DNA of 20,273 bases from a virus. The notes below the pieces were generated by a model that was given only the letters and a program-made list of their open reading frames with translations, did no database searches and had not been told where the DNA came from. Both the position numbers and the translations under genes were made by a program. Positions 5,446 to 12,899 of the stretch are shown here, one piece after another (the stretch's first letter is position 1; every line of letters begins with the position of its first letter). The DNA lies in IMG/VR virus record IMGVR_UViG_3300042453_005986, positions 1-20,273 of that record, one strand, 5' to 3'.

Positions 5446-8015
5446 CAAACGTACCTTCCAATCTTACGCTTGAACATATCCCGCTATCGTTGCGATCGAC
5501 ACCGCAGTGGGTTGCATGGCGATACATCACGCGCGATGGCAAGCAAACCAAAGCGCCGGTGTCGCCCCATGATGGCAGTCTCGCTGATTCAACGTCCGGA
5601 AACACCTGGGGAACATTCGAAGACGCCGTCGAAGCATTTCAGAGTGACAGTTCGCTTGCTGGCGTCGGATTTGTCTTCACGGCCGATGATCCCTACTGTG
5701 GCGTTGATCTCGATAACAGTATTGACGCGGAGGGCAACATTAAACCGTGGGCTGTTGACCTACTGGCCAAGCTGGATAGCTACGCCGAGATCAGTCCTTC
5801 GCGACGCGGACTCAAGGTCTTCATTAAGGCCAATAAGCCAGGTAAACGTTGTCGGAAGGCTTATCACGATGGTGGAATCGAGATCTACGATCGTGATCGC
5901 TTCTTCACAGTAACGGGCGAGCGTCTCCAGGAATACCCCAGCGACATCAATCTCCGCCAACAGTCGCTCGACCTTGTGTATGGATCCGTCTTTGGAGGCG
6001 ATGAACCAGGTTCGGCCGTATCTCCCAATCGTGGACCATCACCTCCAAACGACGATCGTGTCTCGATCGCACTTAGCGATAACGAGATTATCGAGCTCGC
6101 TTGCAAGAAACCTCGCACCGGAGATAAGTTTCGATCGCTGTGGGATGGCAACTGGAATGACCATTACAACTCGGCCAGCGAAGCGGACTCTTCGGTCGTA
6201 TTCACGTTGGCTTATTACACCAAAGATGCCACACAAATTGATCGCATCTTTCGACAATCAAAGCTCATGCGATCCAAGTGGGATCAGTTGCATGGCAGCG
6301 AGTCCTACGGCGCGACTACGATCTCGAAGGCGCTTAATAATGTCACCAAACAATACACTCCGAAGCCTAAGCGAACCACAGCCAGTCGGCCGTTGCCACC
6401 GGAGCCCGCCAACGCTGGATTACCTTCCATCATCATCGATAATCGGCAGCTTGGCGATCTCACATCCCAGGCAATGGCGGCGATCAAACGAGCGAACTCG
6501 CCACCGACCACGTTTGTGCGATCCGGTGGGCTTGTCCGAATCGTCTATGACGAGCAAGACATTCCAAAGATTGAACCATTGGACGTATCTCGGATTCGTT
6601 GCCGGCTGACCGAGGTCGCCAATTTCTTCACGATGCGTAAATCGGATGGTGGCTACATTCCAATCGGCACTAATCCGCCGAAGACTCTTGCCGAGAATAT
6701 CTTGGCTCAAGAAGACTGGGAGCTTCCACCTTTGGTCGGCGTGGCTCGCGCTCCTATCCTACGTGCCGATGGCACGATCTGTACCACGCCTGGTTACGAT
6801 CCCACATCGAGGTTGATGTATTGTCCCGACCCTTCGCTCAATTTGATACCAGTCCCAGAATACCCGTGTGGTGAGGAGGTACGTGCGTGCGTTGACATTC
6901 TGCTTCAGGTAATCGACGAGTTTCCATTCGTCGACAATGCAAGTCGAGCAAATGCACTGGCGATCTTGTTTTCAATCCTCATGCGTCCCGTCATCAAAGG
7001 CCATGTGCCTTTAGCGATTGTCGACGCTCCGATGCAAGGAACCGGCAAATCGTTGTTGATCACGGCGCTGGCAAAGATCGCTGTGGGAAATGTTTCATCC
7101 GAGTCGATTCCAGCTAAGCAAAACGAGGATGAATGGCGGAAGAAGATCACCTCGATCTTGATGACATCGGCGTCATTCGTTTTGCTCGACAACATTCCGG
7201 ACAACACTACGATCGATTCTCCGATGCTGGCTGCAACGTTGACCTCGCGTGAGGTTTCGGATCGGCTCCTCGGTGGCAACCGAATCGTTTCACTTCTCTC
7301 TCGCGTTGTTTGGGCCGCCAGCGGCAACAACCTGCGTGTGACGGGCGACTTGCCCAGGCGTTCTTACAGCATACGGCTTGATGCCAACGCAGAACGGCCT
7401 TGGGAGCGAACCGGATTCCGCATTCGTGATCTTGAGCAATACATCGATGAGAACCGCGGCAACCTACTTTCCGCCGCGCTCACGATCATTAGAGCTTGGT
7501 ACACGCACGGTAAGACTATGGTGCCGATACCTGCGCTCGGAAGCTTTCAAGAGTGGGCAGACACAATCGGTAGCGTCCTAGCGTTCGCCGGTATTCCTGG
7601 ATTCCTCACCAATCTGGAACAGACTCAGGTCGTTCAAGACGAGTCAGCTCAGGAGTGGACAGCATTTTTCGATGCTTGGTGGGAGCGTTTCGGGGACCGA
7701 TTGCAAACGGCAGATGACATCTGTCGCGTTGTCGTTCCACCTAAAGACTCGCCGGTCGAGTACATCGACGATCCGCTTGTGAGGGCTCTACCAGAGCCTC
7801 TGTCCGCGAATCGAGATCGTGGCGAAGGTTCGTTCAAGCGATCGCTGGGACGTCATCTTTCTAAGCTTCGTGGGCGGGTGTTCAACGGCCGCAAACTGAA
7901 AGACGCGGGCGTCAACGCGAAGACCCACGTAAGACTCTGGCAGCTGGTTAACATGAGCGCACCACCAAAGATGCTCTTCGACATGGAGGGTGGCGATGAC
8001 TCTGCAAACGTCTAG
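5442..8015 (+). CDS. NrS-1-type primase-polymerase fused to a D5/SF3-like helicase
   Basis: This 857-residue replication protein has three parts. The first is an N-terminal primase-polymerase domain, with QWVAWRY near residue 22, the metal-binding GVDLD (Asp89, Asp91), and SPSRRGLKVFIK and GGIEIYDRDRFFTVTG further on. Next is a helix-bundle segment (SDNEIIELACKKPRTGDKF...KWDQLHG) like that of the NrS-1 polymerase family. The third is a C-terminal ATPase with Walker A (MQGTGKSLL, about 530-538), Walker B (SFVLLDNIPD, about 578-587) and the sensor VVWAASGNN. It would prime, copy and unwind phage DNA. I place the start at ATG 5442, which overlaps the previous stop; the frame is open further upstream but that sequence overlaps the preceding gene. 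Its last codons run into iteron repeats, as expected for an initiator beside its origin. Confidence 0.87.
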   Translation: MTNVPSNLTLEHIPLSLRSTPQWVAWRYITRDGKQTKAPVSPHDGSLADSTSGNTWGTFEDAVEAFQSDSSLAGVGFVFTADDPYCGVDLDNSIDAEGNIKPWAVDLLAKLDSYAEISPSRRGLKVFIKANKPGKRCRKAYHDGGIEIYDRDRFFTVTGERLQEYPSDINLRQQSLDLVYGSVFGGDEPGSAVSPNRGPSPPNDDRVSIALSDNEIIELACKKPRTGDKFRSLWDGNWNDHYNSASEADSSVVFTLAYYTKDATQIDRIFRQSKLMRSKWDQLHGSESYGATTISKALNNVTKQYTPKPKRTTASRPLPPEPANAGLPSIIIDNRQLGDLTSQAMAAIKRANSPPTTFVRSGGLVRIVYDEQDIPKIEPLDVSRIRCRLTEVANFFTMRKSDGGYIPIGTNPPKTLAENILAQEDWELPPLVGVARAPILRADGTICTTPGYDPTSRLMYCPDPSLNLIPVPEYPCGEEVRACVDILLQVIDEFPFVDNASRANALAILFSILMRPVIKGHVPLAIVDAPMQGTGKSLLITALAKIAVGNVSSESIPAKQNEDEWRKKITSILMTSASFVLLDNIPDNTTIDSPMLAATLTSREVSDRLLGGNRIVSLLSRVVWAASGNNLRVTGDLPRRSYSIRLDANAERPWERTGFRIRDLEQYIDENRGNLLSAALTIIRAWYTHGKTMVPIPALGSFQEWADTIGSVLAFAGIPGFLTNLEQTQVVQDESAQEWTAFFDAWWERFGDRLQTADDICRVVVPPKDSPVEYIDDPLVRALPEPLSANRDRGEGSFKRSLGRHLSKLRGRVFNGRKLKDAGVNAKTHVRLWQLVNMSAPPKMLFDMEGGDDSANV

Positions 8016-8017
8016 CG

Positions 8018-8456
8018 GCGAGGTTAGCGAGGTTAGCGAGGACATTTTTCAGGTCCGCAATCGTCGTGATGCATTGAATTGCGACACTCGGAGCAATGCC
8101 TTGAAAGCGTTTGGCGTTCGCAATTCGTCGGCGCGCAAGTGTGGTTCGAGCACCTTCCGTGGGCATCGTAATCTATTCGAAATTCGTCCTAAGTCCTGTG
8201 CTTATGGATGCTTAGATGCGTTTCGAGCTCATTCAGTCTTAGCGAGGTTAGCGAGGTTAAGCGAGGTTATGGTTTTGGGCTTAACCTCGCCCTGGAAACC
8301 CATGAAAACATTGGTGTTATTAGCAAAGGCGAGGTTAGCGAGGTTATTTCCTCCTATGCTCACATGTACGCACGCGTGCGTGCGCATGCGCGTGATAAAT
8401 AATCACGCGTATAGAAACGGGCTGAAAATAACCTCGCCTAACCTCGCTAACCTCGC
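8018..8456. other. Iteron array, candidate replication origin
   Basis: The nine-base unit GCGAGGTTA occurs seven times forward (8018, 8027, 8242, 8251, 8261, 8329, 8338), with a partial copy at 8036, and four times reversed as TAACCTCGC (8282, 8429, 8439, 8448). Several are directly abutting. Copies at 8261 and 8282 face each other with a 12-base loop, and 8329-8346 is mirrored by 8429-8456. The array starts three bases after the primase-helicase stop. Between the mirrored blocks lie the alternating tract and the AT-looped hairpin described separately. Iterons beside an initiator gene are the classic layout of an origin. I find no convincing gene in 8016-8752. Confidence 0.7.
8361..8410. other. 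Alternating purine-pyrimidine tract and AT-looped hairpin
   Basis: Bases 8361-8394 alternate pyrimidine and purine without a break for 34 positions, including the palindrome CGCACGCGTGCG (8369-8380); such tracts can adopt Z-DNA. Overlapping its end is a perfect hairpin, CGCGTGAT (8389-8396), loop AAATA, ATCACGCG (8402-8409). The structure lies between mirrored iteron blocks, where melting or primase loading would be expected. Confidence 0.65.
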
Positions 8457-8519
8457 CGGCGGGTTTTCGATCGCGCGAACGAAGATATCGGTAGCTTCAA
8501 TCGATCGCACGACGTTGCG

Positions 8520-8582
8520 CACTGACGCGAGATCTTTCGCAAGCTGCCCAACGCGTCGCCTCTCGCACTCATCGCGTCAGTG
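8520..8582. repeat. Perfect 11-bp inverted repeat
   Basis: CACTGACGCGA (8520-8530) is repeated as its complement TCGCGTCAGTG (8572-8582) with 41 bases between. A smaller hairpin, GGGCC-AACAGC-GGCCC (8582-8597), and an imperfect one at 8651-8675 follow. They lie between the iteron region and the methyltransferase gene and may be binding sites for a replication or control protein, or transcript structures. No function is demonstrable. Confidence 0.5.
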
Positions 8583-8752
8583 GGCCAACAGCGGCCCCCA
8601 CAACGCGTCTGCCACTATGGCACTCGATACCAAACATGTTTAGGTACTTCTGGCCCGAGACCACCAATCTTGGGCCGTGGGAACAGCCGCGCGATTAGGC
8701 ACAGTTTGTTTGTTTTGTCCGACCCCCAGCTCCCTAGCCAAAGGATTGCATT

Positions 8753-10147
8753 ATGACCATCACTTCCCTGCAGATTGAAATGTGGACGCTCGATCGAGTT
8801 CGTCCCTATGAAAACAACCCTCGCAACAACGACAAAGCCGTCGACGCGGTTGCAGCTTCGATCAAGGAGTATGGCTTCTCGCAGCCAATCGTTGTTGACA
8901 GCGACAGCGTCATCATCGTCGGCCATACGCGATTGAAGGCCGCGCAGAAGCTTGGACTTGAACGCGTCCCCGTCGTGGTCGCTTCGCACCTGACGCCAGA
9001 GCAAGTGCGTGCGTACCGAATCGCCGACAACAAGACCGCTGAGATCGCGGAATGGAATTACGATCTGTTACCGATCGAATTGTCGGCATTGCAGGAAGCG
9101 AACTACGACCTCGGGCTCCTGGGCTTCAACGCTGAGGAGCTCGCGAAGCTGATGGATACCGGCGTCAACGAAGGCTTGACCGATCCGGACGAGATCCCCG
9201 AGCCGCCAGACGAAGCGGTCACTCAACCTGGTGATCTTTGGATCCTCGGTAACCATCGGTTGCTCTGTGGCAACAGCTCATCGCCGGCAGATCTGGATCG
9301 TTTGTTGGCCGGCGCTACCATCCACCTAGTCAATACAGATCCGCCTTACAACGTGAAGGTTGAGCCGCGATCCAACAACGCAATCGCTGCCGGCCTGTCG
9401 TCGTTCACAAACGATGGAGCAGCTTCGAGGCTCAAAGGTGGCCAAGGCAACGCTGCTTCATTTGGGGTCGATCACGAGACTGGCAAACCGAAGCATGCGG
9501 CGACGCACAAAAAGCTTCGTGCTAAAGATCGTCCGTTAGCGAATGACTTCGTTAGCGACGAGGCTTTTGATCAACTGCTTGACGATTGGTTTGGAAACAT
9601 TGCACGCGTCTTGCTACCAGGTCGCTGCTTCTACATCTGGGGTGGCTACGCCAACTGCGGAAACTATCCACCAGTGCTTAAGAAGCATGGGCTGTACTTT
9701 TCACAGTCGATCATTTGGGACAAGCAGCATCCTGTCTTGACTCGCAAGGATTTTATGGGTGCCCACGAATGGGCGTTCTATGGATGGAAGGAAGGAGCCG
9801 GGCATAAGTACTACGGGCCCAAGAATGCGACGGACCTATGGCAGGTGAAGAAGATCAATCCACAGTCAATGTCACATTTGACTCAGAAGCCTGCGGAGCT
9901 TGCAGTTCGCGCTATGCAGTACTCGTCGGTGCAAGGTGAGAACGTGCTAGACCTCTTCGGCGGTAGTGGCTCGACGATGATCGGTGCCGAGCAATGCGGT
10001 CGCAATTCATTCTCGATGGAACTCGACACACTTTACTGCGATGTCATTGCAGACCGCTTCCAGCGCTTCACGGGTATCCCAGCGGTCTTGGAACGGACCG
10101 GCGAGTCGCCCATTCCAATGCAGCCTCGTGAACAGAACATGCGATAG
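8753..10147 (+). CDS. ParB-like domain/DNA methyltransferase fusion (orphan, beta-type)
   Basis: This 464-residue protein combines an N-terminal ParB/sulfiredoxin-like domain (VRPYENNPRNNDKAVD..., then VVDSDSVIIVGHTRLKAA and RAYRIADNKTAE, residues about 10-100) with an amino-methyltransferase domain. The catalytic motif DPPY is at residues 196-199 and the SAM-binding motif VLDLFGGSGST at about 400. That order, catalytic motif before SAM motif, is the beta arrangement, which fits N6-adenine or N4-cytosine methylation. No restriction enzyme is encoded nearby, so it probably protects phage DNA or marks it for regulation. It is preceded by the 737-base origin-like region and ends ten bases from the stop of the convergent leftward gene. 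The AAAGGA before the ATG is a fair ribosome-binding site. Confidence 0.88.
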   Translation: MTITSLQIEMWTLDRVRPYENNPRNNDKAVDAVAASIKEYGFSQPIVVDSDSVIIVGHTRLKAAQKLGLERVPVVVASHLTPEQVRAYRIADNKTAEIAEWNYDLLPIELSALQEANYDLGLLGFNAEELAKLMDTGVNEGLTDPDEIPEPPDEAVTQPGDLWILGNHRLLCGNSSSPADLDRLLAGATIHLVNTDPPYNVKVEPRSNNAIAAGLSSFTNDGAASRLKGGQGNAASFGVDHETGKPKHAATHKKLRAKDRPLANDFVSDEAFDQLLDDWFGNIARVLLPGRCFYIWGGYANCGNYPPVLKKHGLYFSQSIIWDKQHPVLTRKDFMGAHEWAFYGWKEGAGHKYYGPKNATDLWQVKKINPQSMSHLTQKPAELAVRAMQYSSVQGENVLDLFGGSGSTMIGAEQCGRNSFSMELDTLYCDVIADRFQRFTGIPAVLERTGESPIPMQPREQNMR

Positions 10148-10157
10148 GAGGTCACGT

Positions 10158-10475
10158 TCAAAACTTATGACTATGCCAAGCCTCATCTTCAAAGACATAG
10201 ATGTACTCCGCTCCGCAGTTCCTTGCGAATTCATGCAGGGCTGCGCGAGTGGGCATGACGACCGCGCGATTGCCGTCGGTGAATCGCTCGGGCGTTCCGT
10301 CGTTGGCGAGCGAGCGAATATCGCCACCCGCGACCAACGTACGCGCCGATTCGATCAAAGTGTAATGTTCTTTGAGGACTCTGCCGGCATGGTCTTGGTA
10401 GCCATCGAAGTGAAGATAGATCGCGGCGTAGCGACCATCTTCTTGCTTGCAGGCAATCGTTGCTCTTGTGGACAT
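10158..10475 (-). CDS. Small phage-type hypothetical protein with IYLHFDGY motif
   Basis: The 105-residue protein resembles small phage proteins with a signature like AIYLHFDGYQDHAGRVLKEHY, followed by a variable centre (GGDIRSLANDG) and a C-terminal EYIYVFEDEAWH. The family is widespread in phages but I know of no established function. It is the last of the twelve leftward genes and is 12 bases downstream of the DUF4314 gene, so the two are co-transcribed. Its stop faces the methyltransferase stop across ten bases. Confidence 0.72.
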   Translation of the reverse strand: MSTRATIACKQEDGRYAAIYLHFDGYQDHAGRVLKEHYTLIESARTLVAGGDIRSLANDGTPERFTDGNRAVVMPTRAALHEFARNCGAEYIYVFEDEAWHSHKF

Positions 10476-10487
10476 AGGTTGGTTTCC

Positions 10488-10718
10488 TTACTTCGAATGT
10501 TCGTGGTGGTTGGGTTCGACGATGGCGACACAATCGTCGGGCATCGTCAGCATGAGCGAGCGGCCGTTGTCCCAGTCGACATCGACCTGCGCCCAATCGC
10601 GGTGGTCATGAACGGCGACAACAGTCCCGAGCGATCCAACGGGGATTGGGTCTGGATCTTGTGGCATCGACACCAAACGGATGCGATCACCGTTCTTCAA
10701 TCGTGTGTGCATGGTCAT
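10488..10718 (-). CDS. DUF4314-like small protein
   Basis: The 76-residue product fits the DUF4314 pattern: an N-terminal KNGDRIRLVSMPQDPDPIPV, a beta turn GSLGTVVAV, then VDVDWDNGRSLML and an acidic VDE-like end (DDCVAIVE). The fold is probably a small beta barrel related to KOW/SH3 domains; its biological role is unknown. AAGGA is six bases upstream of the ATG at 10718. It sits 12 bases from both neighbours, in a tight three-gene cluster. Confidence 0.75.
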   Translation of the reverse strand: MTMHTRLKNGDRIRLVSMPQDPDPIPVGSLGTVVAVHDHRDWAQVDVDWDNGRSLMLTMPDDCVAIVEPNHHEHSK

Positions 10719-10730
10719 TGGTTCCTTGTG

Positions 10731-10946
10731 TCATTTGGTAGTTGCGTTGAGTTTGTCGAGCAGCTCGCCGGCTTGAGCCAGGCGTGCATTGACCTGTGCC
10801 ATCGTGTGAACGTTCCGCCATCGCAGCTTTGGATCATCCGGTTGTTGCAAAGCATCGAGCGATTGACGCAATCGATCGAGGTAGTCGCGTGCTACGAGGT
10901 GAAGGTTCTCGTAGGGAGCTGCTGGCTCAAGGTTTGGTTTGGCCAT
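10731..10946 (-). CDS. Small helical hypothetical protein
   Basis: I do not recognise this 71-residue protein. It is mostly helical and charged (ENLHLVARDYLDRLRQSLDAL, then AQVNARLAQAGELLDKLNATTK), suggesting a coiled coil or helical hairpin. I chose the ATG at 10946, preceded by AGGA, instead of the in-frame ATG at 10988, because the extra 14 residues lack a ribosome-binding site and would run through leader sequence. It heads the cluster with the DUF4314 gene. Confidence 0.62.
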   Translation of the reverse strand: MAKPNLEPAAPYENLHLVARDYLDRLRQSLDALQQPDDPKLRWRNVHTMAQVNARLAQAGELLDKLNATTK

Positions 10947-11198
10947 GGTTGGTTCCTGGTTGTTGGAGAAACGAAAGACGATCGCCAACAGTCAGCCAGC
11001 GAATCGCAAAAACATCAAGCCAACATGCGAGCATGTTTTGCGAAATTTCTGGAAACGTGTGGATGCGCCGGCGAACCGCAGTTTCGCGACGTGTCGCGTT
11101 GTGTTGAGCTTTGGGCTTATGTTCGCATCAACGAGAAAACGCCCACACGGTATAAACGTTGGGCGATTGGTGGGAAGCGTTCCGTGCTTCGGGCTTGT
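10947..11198 (-). repeat. Spacer with degenerate leader and palindrome
   Basis: This 252-base spacer has no gene that I can support. It contains the palindrome AACATGC-GA-GCATGTT and, on the leftward strand beside it, GGCTTGATGTT followed by TTTGCG. This resembles the first third of the 43-bp leader repeat, but the conserved CATGTGTGTCATCG end is missing. It also contains CGCGAC-GT-GTCGCG. It is probably a decayed leader for the cluster that starts at 10946. Confidence 0.4.
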
Positions 11199-11432
11199 CT
11201 ACAAGTCGTGCGGTACCAAGATGGCAGCGCCGTGGCCGGAAACCGCGATCGAATCTCCGTTGGTCGTTCGAGCGAACAGCGTGGGACCTTGGCGGATCAC
11301 ATCCACCACGCGGCCGACGTCGAGCTTGCGATTGTTGATCGTTCGCAGGTCGTAGGTGATGCCTGGCTCTGGCGTTGCGATCTCGCCGTCGGCCAGGTCA
11401 TCCACCGTTCGCAAATCGTAAAAGAGTTTCAC
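11199..11432 (-). CDS. Small hypothetical protein with repeated YDLRT motif
   Basis: This 77-residue protein contains a short internal duplication: FYDLRTVDDLADGEI and TYDLRTINNRKLDVG. The rest looks like beta strands (VVDVIRQGPTLFARTTNGDSIAV). I do not know the family. The start is GTG at 11432, supported by GGAGA about nine bases upstream. This ribosome-binding site directly follows the TAG stop of the HARE-HTH gene, so the two genes are coupled with a 12-base gap. Confidence 0.62.
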   Translation of the reverse strand: MKLFYDLRTVDDLADGEIATPEPGITYDLRTINNRKLDVGRVVDVIRQGPTLFARTTNGDSIAVSGHGAAILVPHDL

Positions 11433-11444
11433 CGGTTCGGTCTC

Positions 11445-12014
11445 CTAGCCTCGAACGGTGAAGCGTCCGCGTTCGGTCTTCACAAACTTGCTATCGTCGC
11501 CCTTGGCCAGGTCGCGGAGGATTGCGCTGTACAAGGTCGCGTGAGGCGTCTTGCCACCGGGACTGGTCCAGTAACCTTTGGCTTCCATCGCGGTGATCAG
11601 CTCTTGAGCATTCATCGGTTCGCTCGATTCGCCAAGAACTTTCAAGGCAGCGGCGACGCAGCTCAATCGCTTCTCGCCGGCGTCGCCCGTTTCAGTCGTT
11701 ACTGCCTTAGCTTTGCGTGGTTTCTTGAGGACCGCAACCGCCGTGGAAGAATCGCCTCCGATCGTTTCGACCGTTGCCGGTTCGTTCTCAACCACCGTTA
11801 CGTTGCCTTCGGTGGTGACCTTCGCACGTCCGCGCTTTGCACCCACTTCGCCCTGAAGGCGTTGAGCGCTCTTGATGAGAATCTTCTTGCCGGTTGCGAG
11901 GTTGGTTGCATCCCAGCCACCGCGAGGTTTCTCTGCATCGATTTGAATCTCGCATCGGTTGCCCGAAACGTTCGCGTAGTATTTGCCACCAATCTTTACT
12001 TCTGCCTTCTTCAT
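11445..12014 (-). CDS. HARE-HTH (winged-helix) domain protein
   Basis: The 189-residue protein has a C-terminal HARE-HTH winged-helix domain at about residues 117-188. Key segments are LSCVAAALKVLGES, MNAQELITAMEAKGYW, SPGGKTPHATLYSAI and FVKTERGRFTVRG. The N-terminal 55 residues look like a small beta domain (KIGGKYYANVSGNRCEI...), joined by a basic Ala/Lys/Thr-rich linker. HARE-HTH domains are found in RNA polymerase delta subunits and chromatin-linked proteins and are thought to bind DNA, perhaps modified DNA. A methyltransferase is encoded a short distance away, but a link is speculation. I chose the ATG at 12014 because GGAG lies ten bases ahead; an in-frame ATG at 12053 has no such site. 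Confidence 0.85.
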   Translation of the reverse strand: MKKAEVKIGGKYYANVSGNRCEIQIDAEKPRGGWDATNLATGKKILIKSAQRLQGEVGAKRGRAKVTTEGNVTVVENEPATVETIGGDSSTAVAVLKKPRKAKAVTTETGDAGEKRLSCVAAALKVLGESSEPMNAQELITAMEAKGYWTSPGGKTPHATLYSAILRDLAKGDDSKFVKTERGRFTVRG

Positions 12015-12059
12015 CTTCGTTTCTCCAAATCTGTGTTCGTGGTTGGCTGCCATCGTCAG

Positions 12060-12081
12060 GCCGATCGAACCACCGATCGGC
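12060..12081 (-). other. Perfect hairpin after the 12108 gene
   Basis: GCCGATC and GATCGGC form a seven-pair stem with an eight-base loop between the stop of the gene at 12108-12422 and the next start at 12014. No T run follows on the leftward strand, so it is more likely a transcript-processing or stabilising hairpin than a standard intrinsic terminator. Confidence 0.45.
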
Positions 12082-12107
12082 TACGCGCGTCCGTGTTGCG
12101 TTTCGGC

Positions 12108-12422
12108 TTATTGACCAAAGACCAAGTCCGACAATCCCTCGCAGAGAAAGTCGACTATCACCTGCACCTCTGTATTGACCGCCGGCACATCCAACCCGCG
12201 ATCAAAGTTGAACATCACTTTGCGATCGGCCAGGCGTTGAATCCAAAGCTTCGATATTTTGCTTTGGTTCAATTCGAAGGATTCGTGCTCGGCATGTTCG
12301 GCGAACACCAAGGCGTCGAAGCGGTAATCGTCGTTGATCTTGCCTTGCACCCAAGATCCGCCAGCGCCGCGGTTGCGATTACTGATCTTGGTGATCGTCA
12401 GGTCGAGGTCGTGTTGAGTCAT
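12108..12422 (-). CDS. Hypothetical protein, beta-rich, with FNFDRGLD motif
   Basis: I do not recognise this 104-residue protein with confidence. It has beta-strand segments (GSWVQGKINDDYRFDALVF), a short helix with SKISKLWIQRL, and MFNFDRGLDVPAV followed by a hydrophobic strand. Those features recall small phage proteins of unknown function. The ATG at 12422 lies 44 bases after the end of leader repeat 1. The GGAG ribosome-binding site is about ten bases upstream. An in-frame ATG within the repeat would add 17 residues, but the repeat is better read as an untranslated leader. Confidence 0.65.
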   Translation of the reverse strand: MTQHDLDLTITKISNRNRGAGGSWVQGKINDDYRFDALVFAEHAEHESFELNQSKISKLWIQRLADRKVMFNFDRGLDVPAVNTEVQVIVDFLCEGLSDLVFGQ

Positions 12423-12460
12423 CTGCTGGTCTCCGTTGCTTGGTTGGTGAATCGTTTTCG

Positions 12461-12503
12461 CGTTAACACACATGAGCCATGTGGTTTGAACCGCCTCAAG
12501 CCG
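12461..12503 (-). repeat. 43-bp leader repeat, copy 1
   Basis: On the leftward strand it begins CGGCTTGAGG, has an inner GGTT-CA-AACC, and continues CATGGCTCATGTGTGTTAACG. It precedes the gene starting at 12422. It abuts the stop of the gene at 12507, so almost no sequence separates that stop from this leader. Confidence 0.8.
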
Positions 12504-12506
12504 AAT

Positions 12507-12755
12507 TCAAAAGGAATTCGAATTCTTTTCTTCGATGCATACCTGCGTTCGGAAATGTTGGGCGAGCTTCGCTGCGGTGGCCTGCACATCGGCCAGTTCG
12601 TCGAAGAAAAGTTTCATGGTCGTTGGGTTGGAAGCGGCGAGGATCGGCATCTCTTCGATCGCTGCGTACAGGTCGCTGATTGTTTCCAACGCTCGCCGGT
12701 GTGCGCCGAGGAACTGGGCCGAGGTCAGGCGTGGTCGGTTCGTCATGGTTGGCAT
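12507..12755 (-). CDS. Small helical hypothetical protein
   Basis: The 82-residue product is largely helical (SAQFLGAHRRALETISDLYAAI, then FFDELADVQATAAKLAQHF) and ends in polar residues. I see no known domain. GGAG lies nine bases upstream of the ATG at 12755; a second ATG three codons later is possible. The C-terminal codons run through the near-palindrome AAAAGAATTC/GAATTCCTTTT, so a hairpin forms at the end of the message immediately before leader copy 1. Leader copy 2 precedes the gene. Confidence 0.62.
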   Translation of the reverse strand: MPTMTNRPRLTSAQFLGAHRRALETISDLYAAIEEMPILAASNPTTMKLFFDELADVQATAAKLAQHFRTQVCIEEKNSNSF

Positions 12756-12795
12756 CGTGTTGATCTCCATTTGTTCGTGTTTGATATGTCGTATG

Positions 12796-12838
12796 CGATG
12801 ACACACATGAGCCATGCGGTTCAAACCGCATCAAGCCG
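12796..12838 (-). repeat. 43-bp leader repeat, copy 2
   Basis: On the leftward strand this copy contains the most complete internal palindrome of the set, ATGCGGTT-TG-AACCGCAT, followed by the common GGCTCATGTGTGTCATCG. It precedes the gene starting at 12755. It is the only copy whose distance to its gene start (46 bases) is out of phase with the others. Confidence 0.8.
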
Positions 12839-12846
12839 AAGAGGAA

Positions 12847-12873
12847 AAGATTCTGAAGGTTTTCCAGAATCTT
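12847..12873 (-). terminator. Perfect 9-bp hairpin downstream of the 12900 gene
   Basis: AAGATTCTG and CAGAATCTT pair perfectly around a nine-base loop. On the leftward strand the stem is followed by TTCC, so the T run is short. It lies 27 bases past the stop of the gene at 12900-13172 and just before leader copy 2, the position expected of a terminator between cassettes. Confidence 0.55.
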
Positions 12874-12899
12874 CTCTCCGGCGCATCGATGTGTCGCAA

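Noticed and set aside
7990-8643. Rightward gene of about 215 residues starting in the end of the primase gene, with a good GGAGGG site
   Set aside because: The site is inside codons for the primase tail. The product is built from iteron repeats read in different frames, is rich in Arg, Ser and Cys, and shows no family resemblance. The repeats are better read as an origin.
12461-12824. Longer N-termini beginning MAHVCH or MCV for the leftward genes
   Set aside because: They would translate the shared 43-bp repeat. Several copies hit stops before the gene, one copy lacks the ATGGCT start, and every gene has its own GGAG site at an internal ATG.
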